DNA of 64,000 nucleotides from assembly GCA_021234155.1 (NCBI GenBank), contig JAJEKV010000137.1, positions 620,001 through 684,000 on the forward strand, written 5' to 3'. This stretch comes from Isoetes taiwanensis (Eukaryota > Streptophyta > Lycopodiopsida > Isoetales > Isoetaceae). Below the pieces are notes generated by a model, which was not told the DNA's origin, did no database searches, and saw only the letters and a list, made by a program, of their open reading frames with translations. The translations under genes and the position numbers were made by a program. This document shows positions 53,430 through 64,000 of this stretch, piece after piece (position 1 is the first letter of the stretch; each line of letters opens with the position of its first letter).

Positions 53430-55790
53430 ATGTACATTGTCGTGCTTACAAAGCAAAAGCTTGAGGAGGCTTGCCGTGCCTTGGCCCCTCATAAGTGCCC
53501 TGGTTTGGACGACATTCCAGTGGAGTTCTTCCAAGAATATTGGGAATGGGTGGGGGATTCAGTGATGCGGACCTATCAAGATCTGCTTCAGGCAGAGGCG
53601 CTAGATTATAGACTCAACACTGGCTGCATCTCGTTAATACCGAAGGTGAAGGAGCCCTCTGTCATTTCTGATTGGCGTCCGATCACGCTTCTGTCGGCAG
53701 TATACAAGATAATCGCGAAGGCCCTCTCGCTTAGACTGCAAGTAGTCCTGAAGGAGGCTATTAGTCCCATGCAGTCTGGCTTCATTTCGGGCAGGCATAT
53801 TCTTAACAATGTAGCGGCGGCATTCGAGGGCATTCACTGGGCACGCAGAACAGGTCAGCGGATAGTGTACTTGAAGCTGGACTTTGCAAAGGCCTATGAT
53901 AGTGTTCGTTGGGATTTTCTTAAGAGGATGATGTTGGCCTTTGGGTGTGGTGAGAGCTTTACAGCAGTAGCTCTGAAGCTCTTAACGTCTGCCAGAGCCA
54001 CCGTCCTATATCACGGCGAGTCATCGCCGATCTTTATTGTGGGGCGTGGAGTTCGCTAGGGATGCCCGTTGGCGCCCTTCCTATTTACCATCGTTGCAGA
54101 GGCCCTCTCGCAGTTGTTGATCTCGGCAGCGGAGGCGGGTGTTATGGAGGGGTTGAGGATGGTAGACGGGTCGCAGCAGATTGGAAGTCAGTACGTTGAT
54201 GACTCTTTTCTCTTCCTACAGGCTGATGAGAGGAATCTGTTAAACACGAAGGAGCTGCTGGACACTTTCTCTCTTGCGTCAGGCTGTCTCATGAACTGGA
54301 CGAAGTGCTCGGCATTATGGCCGGCAGCAGATCCCATGCTCGTACGCAGCTGTAGGGCACATGCTCTAGGCTTTTGGGTATCCCGTTCGGCATCGATTCG
54401 GCAACAGGTATTTCGGAGGACATTCTGGTGGGACTGCGTCGGCACCTTAATTGGTGGAAGGGGGAAAACTTTCCATGGCTGGCAGGGTCACAGTGGTGAA
54501 GTTCATTTTGTGCTCAACTCATATTTATATGGCATCTATCATCCTGGCGCCGGAAAGCAAGGTTCGGGAAATTTCCTCTATGGTTCGTAACTTCGTATGG
54601 GGAGGCAATGAGGAAGGGGCGGTCCTCAAGGTGGCCTGGTGGAAATGCGCGTGCCCCAAAGCGGGGGGTGGACTCGGCTTCTTGGCTCCATAGCAAGGTC
54701 CTGTTGTCCAAGTTCATCTTTGCGATTCTCGAGAATACGCTTGACTCCCCGGGTATGATCTTGCTTCATCAGTCGCTGTCTCACTCAATAGTTTTTCGTA
54801 AGCCGTCTGTGCCTGTGCGGCTTCTGTGGGCATTATTTGCGGATATTAGGCCGTATGTTAACACCTCTCCCTTTCTGAAGGGGCTCTTGCAAGCCTGGGA
54901 GCAGGTCCGCCCGCTGTTTGCGATTGATGCTTCCAGTTGTATTCAGTTAGAGGCATCACCCTGGTGGATCCCGCTCGGTCCAGGTGCATCACCTTTGGTG
55001 CTGGCAGCATCTGTCGATCCCCGTGTCCAGCGCAGATGGGCACAGCGTGGGGTCTTGACGGTGGGGGAGTGGTATGTTGACGGGCAGCTGGCACCCTAGC
55101 AGCTTTTTCACCACAGGTTTCGACTTCAGGAACGGGATTGTGCTATCTGGGCGCGGGTGGCTAATGCTCTGCCGTTAAACTCCCCACAAGTGTCAGGACG
55201 TGTGTGGAGTTGTCATCCAAAAGTTGACTTCTCAAATTTTGTAAAGTCCTGTTATGAGCTTTTGGCAATTCAGGATGAGCTGCCTCCCTCGGACGGCTGG
55301 AGTCTCCAGGTGCCGGGAGACAATTGGGGCAACATCTGGAGATGGGTGTGGAACCCAATCTCGCCCCCCAAGATTTGGGTGTTGTTGTGGCAGATAGTGC
55401 ACTGATCCCTGAGGGTGAACACGTGGGTTCACAGGATCAATCCGCTGATCAGCGACCCATGGCAGTGGGTCCAATGCCTCTTTCACATCTCGCTCCGTAG
55501 TCAAGAGGGTCTTTTGGGGGTGTATCCTAGTGGGTGGTCCCAGCTTCAGTGTCTGGCCTTCCATTTGTGTAAGGCTTGGTTACTGTGGCTCATTTGGAAG
55601 CGACGACGAATGAAGGTGTTCAGGAATGAGGAGGTGCAGCCTGGGGTTTTGATCCCGCAGTTGAGGTACAAATTATATCTCTCATACCTGGCGTCCCCTC
55701 GGAAAGAGCAGTTCAAGGCAGCTGTCTGGGAAAGGACCCTCCTCATTGTAGACATCATTGGCCGGTTTGTTTCATGAGTCATAGGTAGGT
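53430..55790 (+). mobile_element. LINE-D: L1-like reverse transcriptase and C-terminal zinc region, GC-rich, broken
   Basis: The plus strand starts inside the RT: APHKCPGLDDIPVEFFQEYW, SDWRPITLLSAVYKIIAKAL, MQSGFISGRHILNN and LKLDFAKAYDSVRWDFLKRM (motif A). Motif B is interrupted by TAG at 54057-54059 where glutamine is expected (GVR*GCPLAPFLF). Motif C is SQYVDDSFLFLQ (54192-54203 codes YVDD; YADD is usual). Frameshifts follow near 54380 and 54690. KLSMAGRVTVVKFILCSTHI and MVRNFVWGGNEEGAVLKVAW belong to the region after RT. GDNWGNIWRWVWNPISPPKI, WVLLWQIVH and further W-rich sequence (55157-55777) form the zf-RVT-type C-terminus. No endonuclease is present, so it is 5'-truncated. GC content is well above that of the flanks. 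Confidence 0.88.
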
Positions 55791-56044
55791 ATACGTGCCG
55801 TTTGGGTTCTCGCTCATGTATGGGCAGGAGTACCCTAGTATCGCTCTTCTTGTACTTACTCTGTATTAATATTAACTAGTAACGGGTGCCCGGCGTTGCC
55901 GGGCATAAATACAAATCTATAGTAGGTGACAATGATAGGTTTTGCCAAGAATCCATGCTCCAGACCATTGTACTGCCTGAGAACTCTAAGGTTTGGGACA
56001 AATCGTTAAAGCATAAACACCTTTAGCTAGAAAACGAACTTTAA

Positions 56045-56094
56045 AAGGAAGGAAGGAAGGAAGTTTATTTTAACGTCCACGGAGGCCAATGAGG
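56045..56094 (-). mobile_element. LINE-tail family copy f, minimal, (CTTC)n terminus
   Basis: Plus strand: AAGGAAGGAAGGAAGGAAG, then TTTATTTTAACGTCCACGGA, GGCCAATGAGGC. In sense orientation it is ATTGGCCTCCGTGGACGTTA, AAATAAA followed by CTTCC repeats. Confidence 0.75.
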
Positions 56095-58199
56095 CATAGT
56101 TTGTTCAGGAAAACACTTGTCTCTTGTTTAAGTGTGTCATGCACTCAATTATATAAAGAACCCATAAGAAAGAAACTGGTATTGCACTAATTGTTTTGTA
56201 GCCTATGATTTGATATCTAGGTTAAACTTGTTGGCATTCACATGTGATATGTTGTACAGCCATCTTTGACATCCACATGTAATCATCTAATGTAGTTGGA
56301 AATGGATTTTGAGTAAATTCAACAATGTATGTTTGCTTGGATCCATCTTTAGTTCATGTTCATGTGTCAAGCTGTTCTATCTGGTCAATCAATCATATTT
56401 TTGTAAATGGTTTGGAACATAAAGCTTACTATGATATATTTGAAGGCATGATGACAGTTTTCTATAAATGATTATTTTTATCTCATCTCTCAATCATTTT
56501 TCTATGAATGTTTCTTTGCACAAAAGTACTTAGTTTATATTGTTGGAGCACATGACCTACTCTAATATATTTGAATGCTTCAAATTTGACACACAATTTT
56601 TTGTAAATGATTTTTTGTATCTTGTCTTCTAATCATTCAACCACATCATTACACTTAGAGATTTACATTACTGCAACTGCTCTTTGAATCAATGCTTGTA
56701 AACTCTAGAAGATGATCTATGCAAATGAGTGATTATAAAATCTTTTTTTCTAGCTTATGTCTCACAATGGAGAAAATAACTAAGTTTACATACTATTGGA
56801 ATGTAGAATTTACTTTGACATCAAGCTTGACACACTCTTCTGTAAATAATGCTTTTTATCTCGTTTCTCATTTTTTTTTATAAATAGATGGAGCAAATGG
56901 TAGTTGCAATTGAGAACATTGAGAACATTGCCAAACTTATGGTTGTTGAATAGAAGGCTTATTTAAAACGGCTAGGGTCGAGCTAGGGTCGAGCTTGTTT
57001 GTCTGGTGCATACCCTGCCATTATGGCTTGTACACTGATCAGTGAAAAAGCATAACTACATTCTCTTCTATGACACTGTAATTGGGATGTACATTGATGA
57101 AATTACACTTTGATAAATGCTTGTAAATTCTGGAAAATGATTGAATGGTGTCTTTAAATCTACCTAGTGAACATGAATATGAAATTGAAGTAGCAGCATT
57201 CAAATCCAGAATGTGAATGGTATGACTATAAAAGTCAAGAGGCAGCATCCAAATCTAGAATGTGGATTGTACCAATCAGCAACCATTCCTGACCTACACC
57301 AGAAACACACAAATAAACAACATAAATAACATCTTAATCCCCAATGTTAATTTTGTGATCTGACAAATTTTCTACAATAATGCATGGCAAGAAAATATGT
57401 ACCTTAAGACTTCTACGGGAATGCAGAACATTTGAAGGAGATTATTTGCATTATTTGCAATCTAAGGATATTTGGATTCTTTGCATTGGAGAAGAAACAT
57501 AGGTAGCTAAAGTTCTTGATTAGTTTCTTTAAAGGATGGCCAACAAAAACGTGATATTCAAGTTCTAGATAGAACTATTAGCCATATCATATGCTTTTTG
57601 TGAAGCTAAGAAAACAGAGTAAACAAAAGCCTTTTCTGAAGCTCAGAAAATAGAATAAACAAAAGCAAAAGAAAAGGGAGATAAAAGAAGAGCAATTACC
57701 AGAGTAATGCAACGTTGCCAGTGTAAATGTATTTATGTCATTGTCTTTATGTTCATCCTTCATACAACGTCAAAAAAGGCATGAAGTAACATGGTAAAAG
57801 TTCCATTTTTCACATCCTGAGACTGCTTTTTCATCTGCATGCATCAATAATCGAGAATTGATATAATGCATGTTTGCAGGACTTCCTATTGACTTAGCAG
57901 AAAGCATGAGTGTGCAATGAGTAAGCAACGTCAAATACATGCTGCAAATTTGTTACTAATGTTAATTTTACCCTCTAGGTTTACATATGCAACTCCTTTG
58001 CACCATTATGTATTGCAATCGTGATCACCCCCCTCCAACATCCTATGAAACCAAAGAAAAGAGCAAGTTGCTTGTGCATGCAACTGAAAAGAAATAAGCT
58101 GTACAACTCACCTTAACTTTTGGAAAAAGTACTACTACTGATGCTGATACAGTATATGATGTGATATTGATTCGAATAATGCAATGTGATGACATTCAC

Positions 58200-58338
58200 C
58201 TGTAATAGCAATTCGTTAAGATCTTGATGGGTTAAATGGTCATTTTCTCCATAAACAAACTCATCCACACGTGGCTCCAGGACATGGAAAGAAATTGCAA
58301 ATACAGAGTCTTCTATGATATCAGATGTGGCAGCTCGT
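58200..58338 (-). pseudogene. Exon-like segment, possibly captured by the second Helitron
   Basis: On the minus strand a stop-free run reads RAATSDIIEDSVFAISFHVL, EPRVDEFVYGENDHLTHQDL and NELLLQ, followed exactly by a GTGAATG donor (CAG|GTGAATG). A TGA lies just upstream in the same frame, so an acceptor near 58338 would be needed. The family is not recognised. Confidence 0.4.
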
Positions 58339-58399
58339 AGTACATATCATGCATGAAATAGAAGCCAATATCAACAAATGTGATGCCCTTTAGTTTGCA

Positions 58400-61030
58400 G
58401 TATGTGCGACAGTCCATTGGTAAACATGCTATTTAATGATAATGTTCTGCAAATAAGCAATAGACATTACTGAGATGAAAGAGAATAGAATCAGGAAAAG
58501 CTTATGTTCCTGCATAAATTTCATACCTAAGAACCATTGGCTGGAAAAAATAAACCTCTGACAGGCCCCTCATATCACAAACCAAAATACTTGAGAGCAT
58601 AAGCAGTACATACATCAACTTACAGGTCTCAGGTCTCCAACCATAAAAAGCGTGATGCTCTCGGGCCATAAAAGGCATGGTTGCATTAAATGCAACATCC
58701 TAGATGAAAGCTTATATCGAAAGCACATGGCACATTGCCCGGATTTTCTTGTGTTTATATCCTAAGACCCACCAAATGGGTTTTCTAAAGTTTAAGATAA
58801 CGTACTCTCTATGTTGGCTCTGATTTTCCCATTCTCTTATCATGTTACCCTGGAACAAAATTGAAAAATGAGATATCAGTAAAACCTAAAACCTAAAAGC
58901 TAAGAAAGAATTTTCGCAAGAAGAAAAATAATAGATGGGACAATGATAATCATTTATCTGCCTATTATTGCTTAGTCCATTCGAATCTGACGTATGGCTT
59001 AACCTGCTAGGGCATAAGTAAAACATGATCTGCTAGAAGTCCTTTTGTATTAATTGAAGTTTTTCTACACACAAAAATGTAGAGCATGGTATTCATAGTC
59101 AGCTAGACAGGGAGGCTGAGCTTGTTTAAACAGACAGAAATAAAAAAGAGGCATGATAATTCAAAAGCAAAATCAATGATTGGATTGAGGTCACTTACCT
59201 GCCCATTCTAGCTCCGTCCCTAGCCAATCTGCTACCACACAAACAATTCTGATAATATCTCATGTAATAATATAGTGCTTACATCATCTAGGAAATGACG
59301 CTTGGAAGTTTAGACAGCTTAAAAGTAGAAATTGGAAGAAATTGCAATGTGTAACATATTTCATAAGCATAGCATGAACACAACAATATACATTTCAAAC
59401 TCACCAATATGCATAGATATACGTTGTTCTTCCTCTAGTTGCAATAAAGAATAGCTACAAATACGCACATGCCATAACCATCCCAATAAATCCACTTATT
59501 AATAGTCCAAAATGAGCTACAAATATAAACTTACTCAGCACTGTGTTGAACAAAGTATATTCAGCTTTAATAGTTGCACACCTTGCATTCATTATAGGCA
59601 AACGGTAGGACCTAGGCGAAGCACCAAAGTAACATGGAACAAACATGTTGAGAATGCAGATAAAAGACACATTCAATCAAATCCGCTCACCTGATGTCAA
59701 ACTTGGCCTGTCTGCGTGATTGCTACAAATGAGATTATTCTGTTAGAGAAGAGTTCAGTTTGAATTGATGCAATAAAATGGAGGCTAAATAATATGCATG
59801 CAAAAATCTAAATTTGAAGCTCTACATCTTCAACAACAATGTTCTGATGGAAAAACATTGGAGCAATAGAATCTGCAAGATTCTACAAATAGAAAAGCAC
59901 AAACCATGGTGCAATCAATATGTAAAAATCCAACTTTCAAAGCCAATTTACAAAAAGCCCTGCTAATAATCAAACAGATTAGAGAGCCTGCACTCACATG
60001 CAAAGCAAATTCTTGGTCTCTCATGCCTCAAGTCTAAAGTTCTCTAAAGAATTTAACTCTGCGATGATGCAATGGATATTATTAAGCATGAGCAAATGCT
60101 CATTAGATAAATAGAGCACAAAGGGTTCTATCTGCAAGCGGCCACATAACAATCAGAAGATTCAGCACGACCTTGTGAGGCTTTTAATCAGAACAGTGTG
60201 GCTTTTAAAAGCACAATCGTTGATGCATGTTACTAAGAGGAACTGCTTACCTAAAATTCAGAAAAACACACCTAGTAATGCAAAGCTTCTTATTACCAGA
60301 TCGATTTGACCCCTGCCAACTGGTGCAGCAAGATCGAGATAGAGCACCTCCAAATCCAGATGAAGCAATGAAAGAAAATTATCACCTGATGCAATAGGTT
60401 TCAATGGGAGTAAAAACCAAACTGAAAACCAAAAGCCTAAAACTCCAAATACTTACTCCTACACGCAGTTTCGCCAGCGTTAACTACATAACAAAAGAGA
60501 GGTTTATAAGATAAAAGAAGAATTGCAGCCATCTGACGTTGAAATCGCCCTCAGGACATCCGACGTTTGATGGAACTCAAAAACATGGTGACATAAATTC
60601 GGATCTACCTACTTGAAGAAGGAAACCAAATGCGAGATTATAAAACCGATTCATATGGCCATGCATGCTTCGACAGCTGCAGCAGGAAAGGATCATCACC
60701 TATATGCCTGAGTTATTGAGGAAGATATCTTCATGGAACGAATCCAAGCATCAGAACAGAGAAAGACTTTGGAAGTGAAACCCGATCCTGCCCATAACCG
60801 CGGCATATGCATGCCGAATCGGCTCGAATGAAAACCTAAGGTTGAATTGGAAAGGGGAAAATTGAAATCGAAATCATAGCCGAAAAAACATTTGGATTTT
60901 TAGAAATCGGATTTTTTTTCCGGCGGCCGAAAACCCACAAAATCTTAGGAAATCAATTAAAAAAAAATCCAAAAACATTTTCCTCCAGACCAGAAAATCC
61001 CAAATTAACAAGATTGATTAACTTGATCTT
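58400..61030. other. No complete gene recognised
   Basis: AT-rich with short frames. Some GC-rich islands (60300-60370, 60780-60930) may be further exon fragments. Nothing can be assigned. Confidence 0.3.
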
Positions 61031-61032
61031 TC

Positions 61033-61061
<29 letters not shown>
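61033..61061 (+). repeat. Poly-A run (about 28 A)
   Basis: A homopolymer run ending where similarity to the 14.1-kb R1 region begins (TCTATAGTATAAACATCGG versus TCTATGGTACAAACATTGG in the reverse complement). Confidence 0.8.
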
Positions 61062-61063
<2 letters not shown>

Positions 61064-61074
61064 ATAGTATAAAC

Positions 61075-61360
61075 ATCGGACTTTTTCCGTCTCTACTACT
61101 AAAACACTATTGGAAACATCTACCTCTACAACTTATACACAAGTCTACATTGGGAAAATCCTTTATAAGAAACCTATATTGACCAACCAACCTTTTGTTA
61201 TTTTAATTTATTAAGAAACGTCAATTACTAAAACCTATATTGACCAACCAACCTTTTTTTATTCCTAGCCAAGAAGGCCTTAAGTATACTAAAATATCAA
61301 TTGCGTCCATGGTATTATATAAACAGCATAAATTATTTTTTTTGTCGTGCATCTTTCCAC
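61075..61360 (-). repeat. Dispersed repeat R1, copy at 61 kb
   Basis: Reverse complement of 13782-14040: GACTTTTTCCGTCTCTACT, CACAAGTCTACATTGGGAAA, CGTGCATCTTTCCACAAACG. It contains a small internal duplication of CCTATATTGACCAACCAACC (61170 and 61233). Confidence 0.75.
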
Positions 61361-61815
61361 AAACGTGTTGTATCATATCAATGTCGATCTTAATTTTCCG
61401 CATAGACCAAATCAATAGATGCCATTGCATCTTCAAAACTTTTAGGAATATTAGGTTGTAGAATAGAAATAATGTCATGCAATTCAATATTTTCTAACCT
61501 TTTCTTCCTAACTGCTCCGTATTTATGTCTTTTGCATCTTGCTTTAGGAATTCCACTTTCATTCTTTTCCCTCTCTTAACAATTTGTGGCATTGGACGTT
61601 CTTGATCTAAAACACAATTTTGCTCTTCATTTGTCTTTGCATTTGTTGTCTCAGTATTTTGACAATCTTCCTTTTAGTTTATCTCCTCTAGTTCATCATC
61701 ATTTTCAATATCAGCCTGCATTTCTTGAGTTCCTAAATGTTATTCTCGACATCACTGTTAGGCCTTATATTCATATTCTTTCTATTTTTGTATAAGATTC
61801 TTTGATCAGATTTAA
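61360..61815 (-). pseudogene. Copia polyprotein remnant, inverted copy
   Basis: The reverse complement matches 13317-13760 (copia YRDV region to the SFEDAMAS segment): AAAGTTTTGAAGATGCAATG, TTCTTGATCTAAAACACAAT on plus, and GATCAGATTTAACATC. At 61815-61832 it is fused to the inverted-repeat arm, whereas about 0.5-1 kb separates them at 12.8-13.3 kb. The integrase core is missing here. Confidence 0.75.
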
Positions 61816-61831
61816 CATCTTTATATGTTGT

Positions 61832-61945
61832 ATGCCATGTACAACGGTTGCATGTACAATTTTTGATATATTATTGTTAGGAGAGTATTTATATATAGTA
61901 GGGTGTGTGGGCAGGGGTATCGTGTGTAGACTTTTTTCGTTAATT
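61832..61945. repeat. Single arm of the 12.2/12.7-kb inverted repeat
   Basis: TGTACAACGGTTGCATGTAC, AATTTTTGATATATTATTGT and TATATATAGTAGGGTGTGTG match the arm at 12672-12760 and, reversed, 12235-12320. Confidence 0.75.
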
Positions 61946-61950
61946 ATGAA

Positions 61951-62092
61951 GAAAGAAAAAATGAATGATTTTTATCGTCCACGGAGACCAATGGACCTAT
62001 GGGACCCAATGAAGGAGCGCAGCAAACTTATTACTGTCCGGGTTAAAAAAAAACCCCACCCCAAAGGGTTTTCGAGGGAAAAACCATGGTAG
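61951..62092 (-). mobile_element. LINE-tail family copy g
   Basis: Plus strand: AGAAAGAAAAAATGAATGAT, TTTTATCGTCCACGGAGACC, ATGGGACCCAATGAAGGAGC, GGGTTTTCGAGGGAAAAACC, ATGG. It has the same neighbours as copy b, in inverted order, showing one ancestral insertion before the cluster was duplicated. Confidence 0.75.
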
Positions 62093-62099
62093 TAATAAG

Positions 62100-63000
62100 A
62101 ATACATCATTATGATATATAATATATATACAAGTCTTTGTACTATGATAAAGTGTAAAGTCGACTGGACATTTGTAATTGAATTTTCTCTATGAGGAATT
62201 TACAAATAACATCTTAGCATGGAAGTTAGAAATTAAAGACTGCATTCTATCGGGTATAGGCAAATAGAAAAGCCAAACTAAACTTGAATGTACACATTCG
62301 ATTGTATGGGCCAGCCCATCAAAATCCACAGTTGATTTCAAAGAGGAACTCAAACACAAAGTCGAAGTTCAATAAGCCCATCGACGTTTACTCGAAACGT
62401 AAAAGTCAATTGTAAGGTGAAGATCAAACACAAAGATAAAGTCAAATATGAAGTCAACTTTATGTATAGGATCTATATCAAATCGACATTATGAAAGAAT
62501 ATACTGTATGGGCCAACATAAAAAGTCGAGGCCAAGATTTCAAAGAGACATTTAAAGATTTTTTAAATTTTATAAGACATTTCTAGATTCATGGAAATTG
62601 ATTGAGATTCTCTATGTAGAATCTTCAAGATTCCTTTGAGGTTTTAGAACATTATTTTGCCAAAATAATTTTTTTTGCAGAGATTGTCATAAATTTATTT
62701 TGTATTCTACAACCTCCGCATTGTTTCTATTATGACAAAACATCAAGTGTGAGACAAATGATGTAGGGTAATGAAGTTAAGATCATATTGTCATGACACA
62801 GTGGAAATATGACCGCCTTCCATGCATATATGGTAACCATGCAATAATCATATTAGAACACGAACAATGGGCTTGCATTAGTGACAAATAGTGGAGTTTT
62901 ATCTATCCCAATTCATCAATGTTGAATTGGTGGAACATTACAAAAATTTAATATGTGATGTCCACTATGATTGTTGCCATTTAGTTCCTTTAGCTAAACC
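62100..63000. other. No gene; short GAATCT-type remnant at 62590-62645
   Basis: GATTGAGATTCTCTATGTAG, AATCTTCAAGATTCCTTTGA resembles the 8.9-10.1-kb decamer array in miniature and inverted. The remainder is AT-rich and without gene signal; a run of AAGTCRAAG..CAA repeats lies at 62340-62460. Confidence 0.4.
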
Positions 63001-63004
63001 CGCA

Positions 63005-63905
63005 CAATTTGCAGATCAAACCACCCAAAGAGAAGAGAACAATTGGCAGATTAAACTACTGGAAGGGAGGGGGATAATTTGCATGTCGAAGCTCCAGTGA
63101 ATTGAAACTGCATATAGAAACAAGGTCGGGAATCCACCTTTGAGTTTGGCCTTAGCTCGAAACGTGATGGCAGCCTTGAAAATGTATATGTAGCTCGAAA
63201 CGTGATGCCATCCTTCAAATTGTATCTGTCACGATATCCAAACCATCTGTTTGAAATATTCTTTTGCACATATTCCATATCCTTCACTCCCATCCCTAGG
63301 GTATGCACTTCGGGCAACCCAAAAAGAAAAGAAATAGGAGGAAGAGCCATACATATTGTCCAATACTATAGGATGTTATAGGGTGTAAAATAATAGTAGG
63401 AGGAAAGAAATATTCATATTCATCTAGGTGGTATAAATATAACCTTAAAAGCTACCAAAAATTGCAAGGGAGGGGGGAAGAAACAAAGACTAGAGTAGAA
63501 TTAGTCTTCATGTTCATTTATGAGAAATCACAAGATGTGTGGAAAATATAATAGACTAATATAATGTTACCTGCATGCTTGTTTTTTACCAGCTAAGGGT
63601 AATTGCAAACCCAACTTCCATTCGATGATGTAGAGGAGGATATGTGGCCGAACAAGAATGCCCGCCAAAAAAAAACGTCGACCGAACTTCCATTTTGTAT
63701 AATGCATAAGATGAACATTGTTCATTAGAAAAATTAGCCTCCGCCATGTACATTCATTATTAGAACACAGAATGTAACATATAACAATATAAGATTGAAA
63801 CATTGGTTATTAGAAAGACTTCATACAATTTAGTCCCATTTAGTTGAAGGGAAAGAGATCATTCCCAAAACTTAAATGGGTTTAAGGTCCCATTTATGGC
63901 TGTTA
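63005..63905 (+). repeat. Dispersed repeat R5, copy 2
   Basis: Follows 30530-31690 in order with few differences. It has a local duplication of AGCTCGAAACGTGATG (63154 and 63193) and lacks the segment corresponding to 31265-31570. The join is AATGTAACATATAACAATAT then AAGATTGAAACATTGG. Confidence 0.85.
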
Positions 63906-64000
63906 TACCATATAAGACACCATTTGGGGCTAAAATGAGACACACAAATCAACTTGTTTTTTCCACCCATAAAATATGACACCATTAAAATGCCGTTTAA

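Larger units (their letters stand above)
55876..61060 (-). mobile_element. Second Helitron candidate: clear 3' end at 55876, 5' end not found
   Basis: Read on the minus strand, GCCCGG-CAACG-CCGGGC hairpin, then ACCCGTTACTAG and T: the same design as the 44.01-kb Helitron end (GCCCAGC-AAC-GCTGGGC ... CTAG|T). The element would extend toward higher coordinates. About 5 kb of AT-rich DNA with exon-like pieces follows, up to where R1 homology starts at about 61.06 kb. I could not find a TC start with the typical AT-rich leader, so the right limit given here is only the maximum. Confidence 0.5.

Noticed and set aside
54192-54203. YVDD as a sign of a retrovirus-like or pararetroviral RT
   Set aside because: Surrounding motifs (GRHILNN, GCPLAPFLF, MAGRVTVVK, zf-RVT) are clearly those of an L1-type LINE.
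61033-61061. Poly-A of a processed pseudogene
   Set aside because: No coding sequence or target duplication was found upstream; it may be a simple A-run at a repeat junction.

Overview
This window looks like transposon-rich nuclear DNA from a land plant. It carries broken members of plant gene families: a PLS-type PPR protein, an LRR receptor-like protein, a BURP-domain protein and a purple acid phosphatase. The PPR style, the very low density of intact genes and the mixture of LINEs, copia elements, Helitrons and MITEs would fit a homosporous fern, but that is inference. I found no gene of known family with a fully intact reading frame; the best uninterrupted candidate is a 154-residue four-helix membrane protein of unknown function (18963-19427, minus).

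Layout. 1-4.0 kb: an LRR receptor-like pseudogene on the minus strand, with a frameshifted PPR gene on the plus strand lying between its two coding blocks. 4.1-5.3 kb: hairpin-bearing repeats and a MITE-like element. 5.66-7.8 kb: a GC-rich minus-strand LINE whose 3' end defines a short 'tail' family. 8.0-10.1 kb: tandem repeats, including a 1.2-kb array of a GGAATCT-type decamer. 12.0-14.7 kb: tail copy, long inverted repeat, copia integrase remnant, dispersed repeat R1 and a BURP fragment. 16.7-19.4 kb: purple acid phosphatase pseudogene and the membrane-protein ORF. 19.7-23.4 kb: inverted copy (SD-C) of a duplicated block. 23.7-24.6 kb: a MULE-like element with a 9-bp target duplication. 25.3-27.5 kb: a second LINE. 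27.9-31.7 kb: MITE, SINE-like unit, a 63-bp triplicated coding-type repeat and a repeat found again at 63 kb. 32.1-33.6 kb: BURP pseudogene and a tandem fragment. 33.7-38.5 kb (SD-A) and 38.5-48.4 kb (SD-B): a tandem segmental duplication. SD-B has gained a 4,772-bp Helitron, a 215-bp hAT-type MITE and a minimal tail insertion, each readable against the empty site in SD-A. 48.4-48.8 kb: truncated BURP copy. 49.6-55.8 kb: two LINEs, one AT-rich and one GC-rich. 55.88 kb onward: the 3' end of a second, minus-strand Helitron and about 5 kb of possible interior. 61.1-62.1 kb: inverted, internally deleted copy of the 12-14 kb cluster. 63.0-63.9 kb: copy of the 30.5-31.7 kb repeat.

The genes do not form a pathway. 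What ties the window together is repeated copying: a BURP locus with its flanks was duplicated in direct and inverted orientation and then received different insertions. The internal copies let several element boundaries be read to the base. The most original signal is a family of short insertions sharing one LINE 3' tail (ending near GTGGACGWTAAAA) but ending in different short tandem repeats: CCTT, TATTC or TATC.
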